NCBI RefSeq assembly: GCF_021290985.1
Contig: NZ_JAJOYU010000011.1
Span: 78,353 to 142,352 of the forward strand
Length of the DNA stretch: 64,000 nt
Reading direction: 5' to 3'
DNA from: Rheinheimera soli
GTDB lineage: Bacteria; Pseudomonadota; Gammaproteobacteria; Enterobacterales; Alteromonadaceae
Below, in pieces: positions 1 to 8,255 of this stretch. The translations under genes were made by a program, and so were the position numbers. Position 1 is the first letter of the stretch. Every line of letters begins with the position of its first letter. The notes under the pieces are model-generated. The model saw only the letters and a list, made by a program, of their open reading frames with translations. It was not told where the DNA came from and made no database searches.

Positions 1-1341
1 ATAGGAATACAGTCTGTCACTGCCAGAGAGCCACAATTGCCCTGACTGATAGCGCACTAAAAGCCAGTTAGCATGGTCACTTAATAAGTTGGACGTTGCA
101 GAGGATTGCTCCCATTGCCATAACCCCTGATGCGTCAGATACCAGAATTGATCGTCTGCCAACGCCAGATCCAATACAGCTTGTTGCTCCACTGACACCC
201 AGTTTGCTGTGCTCTGGTTATAACGCCAGATTTGTTGACCAACCCAAACAAAATACTGTTCCTGATACCAGAATTTTTTTACCTGCTGAAAAGCAAAAGG
301 AAATACCAGGGGCGGGGTGGGGGTTTGAGCTGGTGTCACCTGAGTTAATTGCTGCTGCTCCAGTTGCCAGTGTTGGCCTTTATTATCCACTATGACCGAC
401 TTCCCTCTGGCTTGAACTTCTAAAGCCGAAGATTGCGCCAGAGCTAAGGTGCCTACCGGATCAGCCAGCCAGATATTCTGATGCCGATCGGCAAAAAGCT
501 GAGCCCAGGGTTGAGCCAGGTGTTGAGTTTGCCAGCTTTGGTTATCTTTTTGGTATAGGTAAAGTGTTTGGGCAGATAACAGCCAAACCTGACCTAAAGG
601 ATCGACTTCTAAAGCTGTGGCATAAAAATGTTCTGGAGTCTTTACCTGCTGGAGCTGCTGTTGCTTTAACTGATAGAGTGTTTGATTTTGTGCAAGCAGC
701 CAGAGTTGTTGATCCGGACCTAAAGCTAAGTCGGTTTGCTGGGGTAAATTCATCGGATAATACTGCCAGCTTTGATTCAGCAAATCATAACGGGCTAATT
801 TTGCATCTTTGGACCATAACCATAAATAGGCGCCATCACTGACCCCCTGAGCCCAACCTGCTGCTGTACTGCTGCCTCGCCATAACAACTGCGCATCAGT
901 GGATTCGGCTGACCACTGCCAGATTTCCTGTTCGGTTAAGATCAATGGCGTGGAATTGCCAGATAAAAACAAGGCTTTAATAGGAGTTTTGCTTTGCCAA
1001 ATCTGGCGGAATTCACCACTGTGCTGTTCAAACAGCCAGAGTTGGTCAACACTGGCCAACCAGAGTTTATGTTGATCCAGTGTCAGTAGCTGCACCAGTG
1101 CCTGAGTCTGTAATTCGGCGGGTAAAGTGTAAGAGCGGTGATCGTGCCCGTCAAAACGGTGTAGCTGGGTGCTGGTGCTCCACCACAATAAACCTGATTT
1201 ATCCTGAGTGAACAGCTCAATAGCTAAATGTTGTGACTGACGTGAGTGCACCATAGGTTGCACTTGCAAATAAGCGTGCAGACCAAAGCTGCTGCAAACA
1301 AGCCAAAGCGCCAGACAAAATTTTAGGCAACGCAGCAGCAT
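1..1341 (-). CDS. Secreted two-component-regulator-type beta-propeller protein (N-terminal part, truncated by window edge)
   Basis: An open frame of 447 codons runs from an ATG at 1341 to the window edge without a stop, so only the N-terminal part is visible. Residues 1-23 form a signal peptide with a hydrophobic core ending near LHA. The rest is made of degenerate 40-50 residue repeats with a recurring [KQN]xWL core (for example HKLWLAS, QQLWLLA, GQVWLLS, QNIWLAD), the pattern of Reg_prop ligand-sensing propellers. In that family the periplasmic propeller is followed by a Y_Y_Y domain, a membrane helix and a histidine kinase, a GGDEF or an HTH output, all of which would lie outside the window. 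The output domain and ligand are therefore unknown. The protein is very rich in Gln, Trp and Leu. Confidence 0.75.
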   Translation of the reverse strand, partial: MLLRCLKFCLALWLVCSSFGLHAYLQVQPMVHSRQSQHLAIELFTQDKSGLLWWSTSTQLHRFDGHDHRSYTLPAELQTQALVQLLTLDQHKLWLASVDQLWLFEQHSGEFRQIWQSKTPIKALFLSGNSTPLILTEQEIWQWSAESTDAQLLWRGSSTAAGWAQGVSDGAYLWLWSKDAKLARYDLLNQSWQYYPMNLPQQTDLALGPDQQLWLLAQNQTLYQLKQQQLQQVKTPEHFYATALEVDPLGQVWLLSAQTLYLYQKDNQSWQTQHLAQPWAQLFADRHQNIWLADPVGTLALAQSSALEVQARGKSVIVDNKGQHWQLEQQQLTQVTPAQTPTPPLVFPFAFQQVKKFWYQEQYFVWVGQQIWRYNQSTANWVSVEQQAVLDLALADDQFWYLTHQGLWQWEQSSATSNLLSDHANWLLVRYQSGQLWLSGSDRLYSY

Positions 1342-1433
1342 CTGAATCTAATCCCTGGATAATTTCATTAAAAATACTGATAAATCAGCAGGCTGAGTAT
1401 CACTATAGCTCTATGATTCAGAGCTTGGCAAAC

Positions 1434-1901
1434 TTAGGCTCGGGCTCCTGCGTAACCCAACTGACGCCATGATTCATAAACAAATACCGACACTGCATTG
1501 GACAGATTCATCGAACGGCTATCTGGTGTCATGGGGATGCGTAACCACTGCTCTTTTGGCAAGGTTGCCAGCAAATCAGCAGGTAAGCCACGGCTCTCAG
1601 GGCCAAATACCAAGGCATCTCCTAACTGGTACTGCGCGTCACTATGATGATTACTACCCTTGGTGGTACAGGCAAATACCCTTGTTGGCTGCACTTCTGC
1701 TAAAAAAGCTGCAAAGTTGGCATGACGTTTCACGTCAGCAAATTCGTGGTAGTCCAAGCCAGCTCTCTTGATGCGTTTATCGTCCCAGGCAAAACCCAGT
1801 GGTTCAATTAAATGCAGGCGAAAACCTGTATTGGCACAAAGGCGGATAATGTTGCCAGTATTTGGCGGGATTTCAGGTTCGTATAACACTATGTCTAGCA
1901 T
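1434..1901 (-). CDS. trmL: tRNA (cytidine/uridine-34-2'-O)-methyltransferase TrmL
   Basis: SPOUT-family methyltransferase that 2'-O-methylates the wobble base of tRNA-Leu isoacceptors with S-adenosylmethionine; it acts as a cytoplasmic dimer. The 155-residue product begins [10 protein letters not shown] and carries the family motifs NTGNIIR (residues 14-20), FGPESRGLP (99-107, SAM-binding knot) and MNLSNAVSV (131-139). Length matches the E. coli enzyme (about 157). The frame extends 17 codons upstream, but the ATG at 1901 is preferred because it matches the family N-terminus and is preceded by a GGAA ribosome binding site. It is transcribed divergently from the neighbouring cation exporter, with about 80 bp between the two starts. 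Confidence 0.93.
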   Translation of the reverse strand: MLDIVLYEPEIPPNTGNIIRLCANTGFRLHLIEPLGFAWDDKRIKRAGLDYHEFADVKRHANFAAFLAEVQPTRVFACTTKGSNHHSDAQYQLGDALVFGPESRGLPADLLATLPKEQWLRIPMTPDSRSMNLSNAVSVFVYESWRQLGYAGARA

Positions 1902-1985
1902 GATGATTTCCAGTATCTGAAGCGCGGTGAGTGTATCAAAATTGGCGTACAATGCCTATGGATGCAGATGATGAAAGAGGCTGAC

Positions 1986-2900
1986 GTGAGCAGTTTGAAT
2001 AAGCAAACAAATCAAAGCACAGATTATCAACTTTGGGTGAAGCGCTCTGGTTATCTGACTCTGACCTTCGCATTGACTATTTTAGTGCTGAAGTTATGGG
2101 CCGTACTAGCCACGAACTCGAGCTCTGTGCTGGCTTCATTTACGGATGCATCGCTGGATTTATTGGTCTCGGTATTAAACTTTGCGGTACTGAGTTACGC
2201 ACTGCGTCCTGCGGATAGCAACCATAGTTTTGGTCATGGCAAAGCCGAAGCTGTAATGGCTTTGTTGCAGGCAGCTTTTTTAACCGGAGCCGCTTTGCTG
2301 TTATTCACCCAAACGGTGAGCCGCTTTCATCAAACCGGAGTTGTGCAGCAACTGGTTTTTGGTATGTGGATCACTGTGCTTTGCGCTGTCTTAACTTTGA
2401 GTTTGGTGTTGATCCAGCGCTGGATTATCCGGCGCACAGGCTCTTTGGCTGTGAAAGCTGATTTATTACATTACCGCAGTGATTTGCTGATGAACCTGTT
2501 GGTGTTGGTGGCGCTATTTCTGACCAGCCAGAATTTTTTATGGGTAGATAATCTGGTAGCGGCACTGATCTGTGGTTATTTACTGTACAGCGCTGTAGTG
2601 CTGGCTAAAGAAGCCTTGCAGCATTTGTTAGACGAGCAACTGCCAGTTGAACAATTGCAGCGTATCAAAGACACAGTACTAACCCAAACCGAAGTGCTGG
2701 CGGTCGAACAACTAAAAACCCGCCAGGCGGGGCCTGCAGTATTTATTCAGCTACGGCTGGTGTTACAGGATGATTTATCTTTACTGGCGGCTCATGCCAT
2801 AGTGGATCGCGCTGAGCAGCAACTGATGGCCTTGTATAAACAGGCGGAAGTGATTATTCACGCTGAGCCTTATTCAGAATCTGAGTTAAAGCAGAAGTGA
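1986..2900 (+). CDS. fieF: Cation diffusion facilitator, FieF/YiiP-like divalent metal exporter
   Basis: Inner-membrane proton-coupled exporter of Zn(II)/Fe(II)-type cations. Six hydrophobic segments are followed by a cytoplasmic C-terminal domain. The transport-site signature is present: DxxxD in helix 2 (residues 54 and 58 from the GTG) and HxxxD in helix 5 (HYRSD, residues 162-166). The HSFGHGKAE loop after helix 2 is also typical. I chose the GTG at 1986 because AAGAGG lies 5 nt upstream. An ATG at 1962 in the same frame would add eight residues but has no ribosome binding site and lies close to a possible -10 (TACAAT, 1948-1953). Metal specificity cannot be read from sequence; FieF is the closest family by length and motif. 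Confidence 0.88.
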   Translation: MSSLNKQTNQSTDYQLWVKRSGYLTLTFALTILVLKLWAVLATNSSSVLASFTDASLDLLVSVLNFAVLSYALRPADSNHSFGHGKAEAVMALLQAAFLTGAALLLFTQTVSRFHQTGVVQQLVFGMWITVLCAVLTLSLVLIQRWIIRRTGSLAVKADLLHYRSDLLMNLLVLVALFLTSQNFLWVDNLVAALICGYLLYSAVVLAKEALQHLLDEQLPVEQLQRIKDTVLTQTEVLAVEQLKTRQAGPAVFIQLRLVLQDDLSLLAAHAIVDRAEQQLMALYKQAEVIIHAEPYSESELKQK

Positions 2901-2922
2901 TGATTCGGGCTGAGTTTGATAT

Positions 2923-3915
2923 TCATAGTCCAACTTGAAGAAAAAACCTATTTAGCGCTCTGAACAACTGGTCACGCAGTGCATCGCTTTCAAAAATAAT
3001 TTCGTGCAAGGCGCCTTCAATCTTTACTAACTCAGCGGACGGATGTTTTTGTTGATAGCGCTGTTGTTGTTCATTATCCACTACCGGGTCTGCAGTCGCC
3101 TGAATAATCAGTTGAGGTAAAGACAAAGCCGGTGCTTGTTGTAACTCTTCAATAGCAAGCAAAGCCTGGGTCAACCAACGGCAGGACACTCCGCCTAATT
3201 GCAGTTCAGGCTGCTCAAGATACATCTGCCGAAACTGCTGATAACGCACCTGGCTGTGTGTCAGATGATTGCCGGTAAATGGCCTGTCTTTATAGCGGCT
3301 TTGGCCCGGGAAATACCAATTTTGGCTGCTACATAGCCTGTTTAGTCTAGCCATCAGCTGGGCAAAAGGCTCAGCTATTGCTTTTGGTAAAGGATGACTT
3401 CTTATACCAAACATAGGGGAGCAATACACAGCCCCAATCAGCCCATGCTGTGCATATTGCTGCAGATAACGGCATAAAATGGCGCTGCCCATTGAATGAG
3501 CCAGCCCCAGCAAAGGTGCCTGCTGCTGCGGCAGAATATGACACTGTAACCAGAGCGCAAAATCCTGCACATAATGCTGAAAATCAACCACGTCGCCTAA
3601 ATGCCGATCCGGGTTTATTCTATCTGACAAACCCTGACCTCTGTGATCAATCAGATGCACAGTAAAACCGGCCTGATATAAATCAAAACAGAATTCCTGA
3701 TACTTCTGGCTGGCTTCAATCCGTCCGGGTGACAGCACTATTTCAGCTCTGGGCGCTGGATGGCGAAAACTGCTGTAACAAAGCCGGGTTTGATCAAAAC
3801 TCAAAAAAGACTGATGCTGGCCTTGTCGCCAGAATTGCTGTAGCAAAGGCAATGCAGATGCCAGTTGTTCTTCAGTAAAACTGGCAGACAGAGGTTGAAT
3901 CTTTGTATCAGGCAA
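2923..3915 (-). CDS. pldB: Alpha/beta hydrolase, PldB-like lysophospholipase
   Basis: Serine hydrolase resembling lysophospholipase L2, which releases the fatty acid from lysophospholipids at the inner membrane. The nucleophile elbow is GLAHSMG (Ser141), the oxyanion strand region has IDHRGQGLSDR (residues 89-99), and a late Asp (ADPVVDN) and His (GALHE) complete the likely triad. Length of 330 residues is close to E. coli PldB (340). Its start overlaps the 3' end of the sensor-kinase gene by 8 bp, so it is the last gene of a regulator-kinase-lipase operon. This suggests the lipase belongs to an envelope-stress response, which is inference. Substrate is not certain from sequence. Confidence 0.82.
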   Translation of the reverse strand: MPDTKIQPLSASFTEEQLASALPLLQQFWRQGQHQSFLSFDQTRLCYSSFRHPAPRAEIVLSPGRIEASQKYQEFCFDLYQAGFTVHLIDHRGQGLSDRINPDRHLGDVVDFQHYVQDFALWLQCHILPQQQAPLLGLAHSMGSAILCRYLQQYAQHGLIGAVYCSPMFGIRSHPLPKAIAEPFAQLMARLNRLCSSQNWYFPGQSRYKDRPFTGNHLTHSQVRYQQFRQMYLEQPELQLGGVSCRWLTQALLAIEELQQAPALSLPQLIIQATADPVVDNEQQQRYQQKHPSAELVKIEGALHEIIFESDALRDQLFRALNRFFLQVGL

Positions 3916-5287
3916 AGGGCCGTCCTTCGTTGTGCAGGGGTAACAGAATACGGATCACTAAACCACCGGTTTCAGGCACTGTAGCACTAATGCTGCCCTG
4001 ATGTTGCCGTATGGCTGAAGCTGCAATAGCCAAACCAAGGCCTGTGCCATTCTGGTGTTCACGCACTGCGGATACCCGGTAAAAAGGTGCAAAAATTTGC
4101 GATAAGCTCTCTGCTGGCACGCCTGGTCCCTGATCCTGGATCAGTAACTCCAGCTGCTGTTCGTGCTGCTTGAGTGTGCATAAAATCAGGCTTTGCTCCG
4201 GGCTGTATTTAATGGCATTACGCAGTACGTTTTCAATAGCACGGCCTAATAAACGTTGATCGGCATCCAGCCAGCACTCTTCAGGCGCATTCAGATGGAC
4301 CTGCTGTTGTTTAGCGTCGGCTTCGAGCTGATTCAGTTCAATAATGGCATTGAGCAACTCAGTTAAATCCAGTTGCTGTTTTTCCAGAGGGTATTGACCT
4401 GCGTCCAGTCGGCTGAAGGTTAAGAGTTCGTCCAGCAGTTGATCGAGCAACTTCAATTCCATTTCAATACGTTGTAACTGAGGATGATCACCTTGTCGTT
4501 GCTGCAACGCCAGCGCCAGTTGTGAGCGGGTGAGCGGAGATCGGAGCTCATGCGACACATCCCGCAATAAACGCTGCTGGTTATGGATCAGGTTTTCTAT
4601 CTGAGCGGCCATGGTATTAAAGCCCCGGCCTAAATCGCCCAGTTCATCTTTACGCGCAGCCAGCGCTGTTACCCTGTTGTCCAGCTCACCTTGAGCAAAT
4701 TTTAAATGGCTGCTACTTAGTTCACGCAAAGGTCGGGTAATGGACAAGGCCAGAATTAAGCTGGCGACGGCAGATACGGCCAGCAACAATATCAGCAAAA
4801 AGCCTTCCGGTAATGCATGCAGTTGCCACCAGGCTTGTTCTGGCCGTTGTTTTAGCTGAAATAAGGCGACATTTTTATCCGAAGCCACGATCACTAATGG
4901 CCCCATCACAAAAGTATTTTTATACACCAGCATACGGGGCCTGTTGAGTTGCGATAGCTCAGTCAACCAGTTCGGGTCGAAGTTTTTCGGTAGAGCCTCC
5001 GGATTCAGCAACTGATTATTGTCTACATCGACCATCAGCCAGCGGCCTTTGTATTTGCGTTCCAAATCCTGTTGTAATCGGGTGAGATTGGCAATTGGTT
5101 GAAAATGTTCTTTCAGATGCCTGAATTGTTCAGCCACAGGGTGGGGTAAACGCCGTATTTCCGTTTGTTCAGGCCAACCTCTGGCCAGTAAAATAGCGCC
5201 AGCTACAGCCACAGACAATACCAGCCAGAACCATAAAAATATGCGGCCCGCCAGATAATTCACCGGGTTACAGCGCGACCAGTTCAT
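3908..5287 (-). CDS. cpxA: Envelope-stress sensor histidine kinase, CpxA-like
   Basis: Membrane histidine kinase of 459 residues. A first transmembrane helix (about 14-36), a periplasmic region (37-158), a second helix (about 163-183), a HAMP linker, the dimerisation/phosphoacceptor helix with DVSHELRSPLTR (His246) and a HATPase domain with NVLRNAIKYS, DQGPGVP and GTGLGLAI are all visible. The DHp and linker sequence (QQRLLRDVSHELR) is close to CpxA. It is translated right after the response regulator with a 1-bp overlap and upstream of the pldB-like gene. A divergent CpxP-like gene and a CpxR box next to the regulator support the Cpx assignment. The periplasmic domain is diverged, so the inducing signal may differ from E. 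coli. Confidence 0.85.
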   Translation of the reverse strand: MNWSRCNPVNYLAGRIFLWFWLVLSVAVAGAILLARGWPEQTEIRRLPHPVAEQFRHLKEHFQPIANLTRLQQDLERKYKGRWLMVDVDNNQLLNPEALPKNFDPNWLTELSQLNRPRMLVYKNTFVMGPLVIVASDKNVALFQLKQRPEQAWWQLHALPEGFLLILLLAVSAVASLILALSITRPLRELSSSHLKFAQGELDNRVTALAARKDELGDLGRGFNTMAAQIENLIHNQQRLLRDVSHELRSPLTRSQLALALQQRQGDHPQLQRIEMELKLLDQLLDELLTFSRLDAGQYPLEKQQLDLTELLNAIIELNQLEADAKQQQVHLNAPEECWLDADQRLLGRAIENVLRNAIKYSPEQSLILCTLKQHEQQLELLIQDQGPGVPAESLSQIFAPFYRVSAVREHQNGTGLGLAIAASAIRQHQGSISATVPETGGLVIRILLPLHNEGRPFA

Positions 5288-5982
5288 CAGTTCTCACCCT
5301 GAAGTAACAGATAACCTAAGCCTCTTAAGGTCTGAATTTTTTCACCTTCATCATACTGAGCAATTTTTTTGCGGATATTACTGATATGCATATCCAGGCT
5401 GCGATCGTACAGCTGCAATCTTTTCCCTAAAGCCAATTGGCTTAAATCTTCTTTACTGACCACATCACCCGCATGGCGCATCAATAGCTCAAGAATTTGA
5501 TATTCGGTGGCTGTTAATACCAAAGGGTTATCCAGCACACAGATTTGGCGTTTGGCGCTATCGAGTTTCAACTGATTCACCTGCAAAGAACTGGCTTGAG
5601 GTTGCTGCTGTTGTTGCACCAACTCGACCCGGCGCAAAATAGCTTTAATGCGCGCCACCAGCTCTCTTGGGCTAAAAGGTTTCGCCAGATAATCATCAGC
5701 GCCCAGCTCCAGGCCAACCACCCGGTCAATTTCATCCCCCCGGGCTGTGAGCATCAACACAGGGCAGTAGCTATGCTGGCGTAACTGCTTCAGCACTGTT
5801 AAACCGTCCATGCCGGGCAACATAATATCTAACAATACCAATTGAAAGGCGTTGGATTTGGCAAGTTCAAGACCTTCAGGCCCCTGATGCACAGCAGTAA
5901 ACTGATAACCATCCAGCTGCAGGTATTCCGCCACCAGTTGGGTCAGAGCTACATCATCATCAATCATCAATATAGAAGTCAT
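5287..5982 (-). CDS. cpxR: OmpR-family response regulator, CpxR-like
   Basis: Response regulator of 231 residues: receiver domain with acidic pocket DDD (8-10), phosphoacceptor Asp52 in LLDIMLPGMDG, conserved KPFSPREL, then a winged-helix DNA-binding domain containing the RSLDMHISNIRKK recognition segment. The frame continues far upstream, but the ATG at 5982 is preferred: GGAG lies 6 nt before it and it gives the usual family N-terminus. Partner of the adjacent kinase. Its own promoter region (5983-6132) contains a GTAAA-N6-GTAAA box, indicating autoregulation together with the divergent cpxP-like gene. Confidence 0.9.
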   Translation of the reverse strand: MTSILMIDDDVALTQLVAEYLQLDGYQFTAVHQGPEGLELAKSNAFQLVLLDIMLPGMDGLTVLKQLRQHSYCPVLMLTARGDEIDRVVGLELGADDYLAKPFSPRELVARIKAILRRVELVQQQQQPQASSLQVNQLKLDSAKRQICVLDNPLVLTATEYQILELLMRHAGDVVSKEDLSQLALGKRLQLYDRSLDMHISNIRKKIAQYDEGEKIQTLRGLGYLLLQGEN

Positions 5983-6040
5983 TTCAGCTCCGGGCTGTTT
6001 TTTTGCCAGTGTAAAAGACAAGGCCATCTTGTTGCAGTCC

Positions 6041-6056
6041 TTTACACAACCTTTAC
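6041..6056 (-). promoter_or_regulatory. CpxR box
   Basis: On the minus strand the sequence reads GTAAA, six bases, GTAAA, which fits the recalled CpxR consensus GTAAA-N4-8-GTAAA. It lies between the divergent cpxR-like and cpxP-like genes, 58 bp from the cpxR start and 76 bp from the cpxP start. A further GTAAA half-site is at 6011-6015 on the plus strand. This supports positive autoregulation of the Cpx system. Confidence 0.7.
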
Positions 6057-6132
6057 GTTGGCTTTGCGCTGCTTTGCATTCAGTGTCGTAAGCTATCACT
6101 GTCGCAATACAGCCCAAACGAGGAAAGACACT

Positions 6133-6600
6133 ATGAAACATTCTACAGTGATTGCATTATTATTCAGTGGTTTAGTTGCCGCAACCAGCATCAGCAGCTT
6201 TGCAGGTCCTGAACGTGGTCATCAAGGCCATGGCCCGGCAGCCGGCTTCCATATGAAAGCCTTAAAAGGCCTGGATTTAACCGAAGCGCAAAAAGCTCAG
6301 ATTAAAACTCTGATGGAACAACACCGCGCCACTATGCCAAAACGTGGTGAAGCGAAACCAGAAATGGATCAGTTAAAAGCCTTGGTACAAGCGGATAGTT
6401 TTGATGAAGCAGCGGTACGGGCTTTATTAGAGTCCAAACAAAAAGACAGACTGGATCACGAAGTGGCCCGCGCCAAATTACAGTTTGAGATCAACCAGGT
6501 ACTGACGGTTGAGCAAAAAGCTAAACAGGCAGAGCGCCAACAGAAATGGCAGGAAAAAGCCAAAGCAAAGGCAGAAGCCAGAGCTGAAGCCAAGTCTTAA
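6133..6600 (+). CDS. cpxP: Periplasmic CpxP/Spy-family protein
   Basis: Small periplasmic protein of 155 residues with a signal peptide (1-24, cleavage near SFA-GPE) and the two LTxxQ motifs of the CpxP/Spy family: LTEAQ (49-53) and LTVEQ (124-128). The mature protein is highly charged and predicted all-helical, with a Lys/Ala/Glu-rich tail after residue 130. CpxP inhibits CpxA and binds misfolded envelope proteins; Spy is a related chaperone. It is divergent from cpxRA with a shared CpxR box, the classical arrangement. An upstream open frame exists in the same phase but has no start signal. A strong terminator follows at 6614. Confidence 0.88.
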   Translation: MKHSTVIALLFSGLVAATSISSFAGPERGHQGHGPAAGFHMKALKGLDLTEAQKAQIKTLMEQHRATMPKRGEAKPEMDQLKALVQADSFDEAAVRALLESKQKDRLDHEVARAKLQFEINQVLTVEQKAKQAERQQKWQEKAKAKAEARAEAKS

Positions 6601-6613
6601 GTTGTAGTCTTAG

Positions 6614-6650
6614 AAAACGGCAGTCTGTTTAACAGGCTGCCGTTTTTTTA
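6614..6650 (+). terminator. Rho-independent terminator after cpxP
   Basis: Perfect 10-bp stem (6614-6623 with 6637-6646), GC-rich at the top, followed by a run of T. Confidence 0.88.
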
Positions 6651-6754
6651 TGGGAAGGAGAGCAGTTTGCAGATCAGACACAGGATAGTTTTCCGCTTTC
6701 CTAAAACCCACGACACTGCTACCTTAGCGGTTTTTACATTGTGGGGGTAAACCG

Positions 6755-7270
6755 ATGAAAAAGAGCCTGTCGTATCTGAACTGGAGTTTGCGGCGTTTAA
6801 AGTGGAGCGGTGTGTTCAGTTTTTTGCTTGCAGCTATCGCGGTGGCCGTTTTTGTCTGGTTTCCTAAATACACGGTGCAAAGTGATGGCTCCGATTTGTT
6901 GCAGGTTCCTGCCGTACTAAGTGGTATGAATTGCGATGCCGATTTAGGCGGTAAAGGTACTATTTATTTAAAAAGCAGCTTGTCGACCGAATGGTTACCT
7001 CTGCAAGGCAGACAGGACTGCGACAATACCCAGCAGTTGTACGGCTTTTTAAACAGAGAAAACCAGCTGATATTTTTTATTGAAAATAAAGTAGGTGACT
7101 TTTTAATCCATGGCATCCGCTCTTCGGCGACCAATAAAAAGTTGTTGTGGCCAGAAGACAACATCATTGTGATGCAAAAATGGAACAGTCTGCCGCTGGT
7201 GCTGGCTTTTATGTTTTTGGTTTGTGGTGTGATGTTCTGGCGCGCCTACGCGCAGCGCACTGAATACTAA
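6755..7270 (+). CDS. Hypothetical membrane protein with two transmembrane helices
   Basis: I do not recognise this 171-residue protein. It has a basic N-terminus, a hydrophobic helix at about 17-36, a roughly 110-residue extracytoplasmic region with a Cys pair (GMNCDAD and RQDCDNT) that could form a disulfide, and a second helix at about 146-164 followed by a short basic tail. The start at 6755 has GGGGGT upstream. It is convergent with the broken LysR gene that follows and separated from cpxP by a terminator, so it is probably monocistronic. Confidence 0.7.
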   Translation: MKKSLSYLNWSLRRLKWSGVFSFLLAAIAVAVFVWFPKYTVQSDGSDLLQVPAVLSGMNCDADLGGKGTIYLKSSLSTEWLPLQGRQDCDNTQQLYGFLNRENQLIFFIENKVGDFLIHGIRSSATNKKLLWPEDNIIVMQKWNSLPLVLAFMFLVCGVMFWRAYAQRTEY

Positions 7271-7271
7271 A

Positions 7272-8161
7272 TCAAGCTGGATTCGGAACAACTTGTGGCT
7301 GAAGTTGTTCCGTCAGCCATTGAATAAACTGCTCTACAGCAGTAGCTTGCACACTGTCGGCTTTGTAATGCAACTGATACTGGCCCCAGGGCAACTGATA
7401 ACTAAACTGACGCAAGGCAATCAGCTGGCCTGCGGCTACTGCAGGTCCGGCAATAAAATCATTCGACAAAGCAAAGCCGCTGCCACAACTGACGGCTTTT
7501 GTTGCCAATAACGCCAGATTGACATAACGCAATTGCAAAGCCGCAGGGCTGCGCAGCTGTTGATGCTGACACCATAACTGCCAGTCTTCGCCTGTTTCCG
7601 AGCTATACAGCGGGTAATCCAGTAGCTCTGCTGCTTCTGCGCCAGTTAATAACTGAAACTGTGCCGGCGCACAAACCGGGTACCAAAACTCTGTGCGTAA
7701 TTGCTGACTGACAAAGCCAGCAGGGGCGGGCCAGGTGCCCAGGATCATATCGTACTGCTCTGCATCGGCATGGTGCGCCATAGACGCCATATCCAATAAG
7801 GTGTCCAGGTTAGGATAACGCTGTTTAAATAATTCCAGTCGGGGGCCAGCCATTCCACTGCAATAGAAGTTTGTGCCAGAATTTTTAACTGCACAGGAGG
7901 CTGATTTAATAAATGCTGAGTGACAGAGTTCAGCCGGACAAAACAATCCCGCACTACGGAATACAGCATATCGCCAGACTGGGTCAGCTCTACGCTTTTG
8001 TTTTGCCGCAGCAACAAAGGCTGGCCGATAAAGTCTTCCAACAGTTTCACCTGATGACTGATGGCGCTTTGTGTGACAAACAGCTGTTCTGCGGCTTTGC
8101 TGAAGCTTTTTAGTCGTGCAGTGGCTTCAAAGGCCTGCAGTGCTTTCAGTGGAGGTAACAT
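7272..8161 (-). pseudogene. LysR-family transcriptional regulator (GcvA-like), frameshifted
   Basis: The N-terminal frame (8161 down) encodes a winged HTH (LKALQAFEATARLKSFSKAA, then QLFVTQSAISHQVKLLE) and the start of the effector domain to AVEWLAP. The remaining effector domain (LELFKQRYPNLDTLLDMAS to the stop at 7272) is in a different frame. The two join cleanly at a run of five G on the plus strand (7841-7845); one extra base there would restore a continuous protein of about 296 residues, normal for the family. It is either a recent inactivating deletion or a sequencing error. An alternative TTG start at 8173 exists, but the ATG at 8161 matches the family. It is divergent from the M24 peptidase gene, its likely target. 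Confidence 0.85.
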
Positions 8162-8255
8162 AGATGAACTCAATTCATGGGTTGTTGAGTTTATATCATT
8201 TTAATTCATGTAATCACAGTCGCATACTCAGCACATCAGTTGAAAACCGGAGTAG

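Noticed and set aside
96..842. Two plus-strand ORFs near the left edge
   Set aside because: They are antisense to the continuous minus-strand propeller gene, which has a signal peptide and repeat structure.
1469..1771. Plus-strand ORF antisense to trmL
   Set aside because: Shadow of a well-conserved gene; no start signal and no recognisable domain.
5842..6132. Upstream extension of the cpxP frame
   Set aside because: It overlaps cpxR and the CpxR-box region; the signal peptide begins at 6133.
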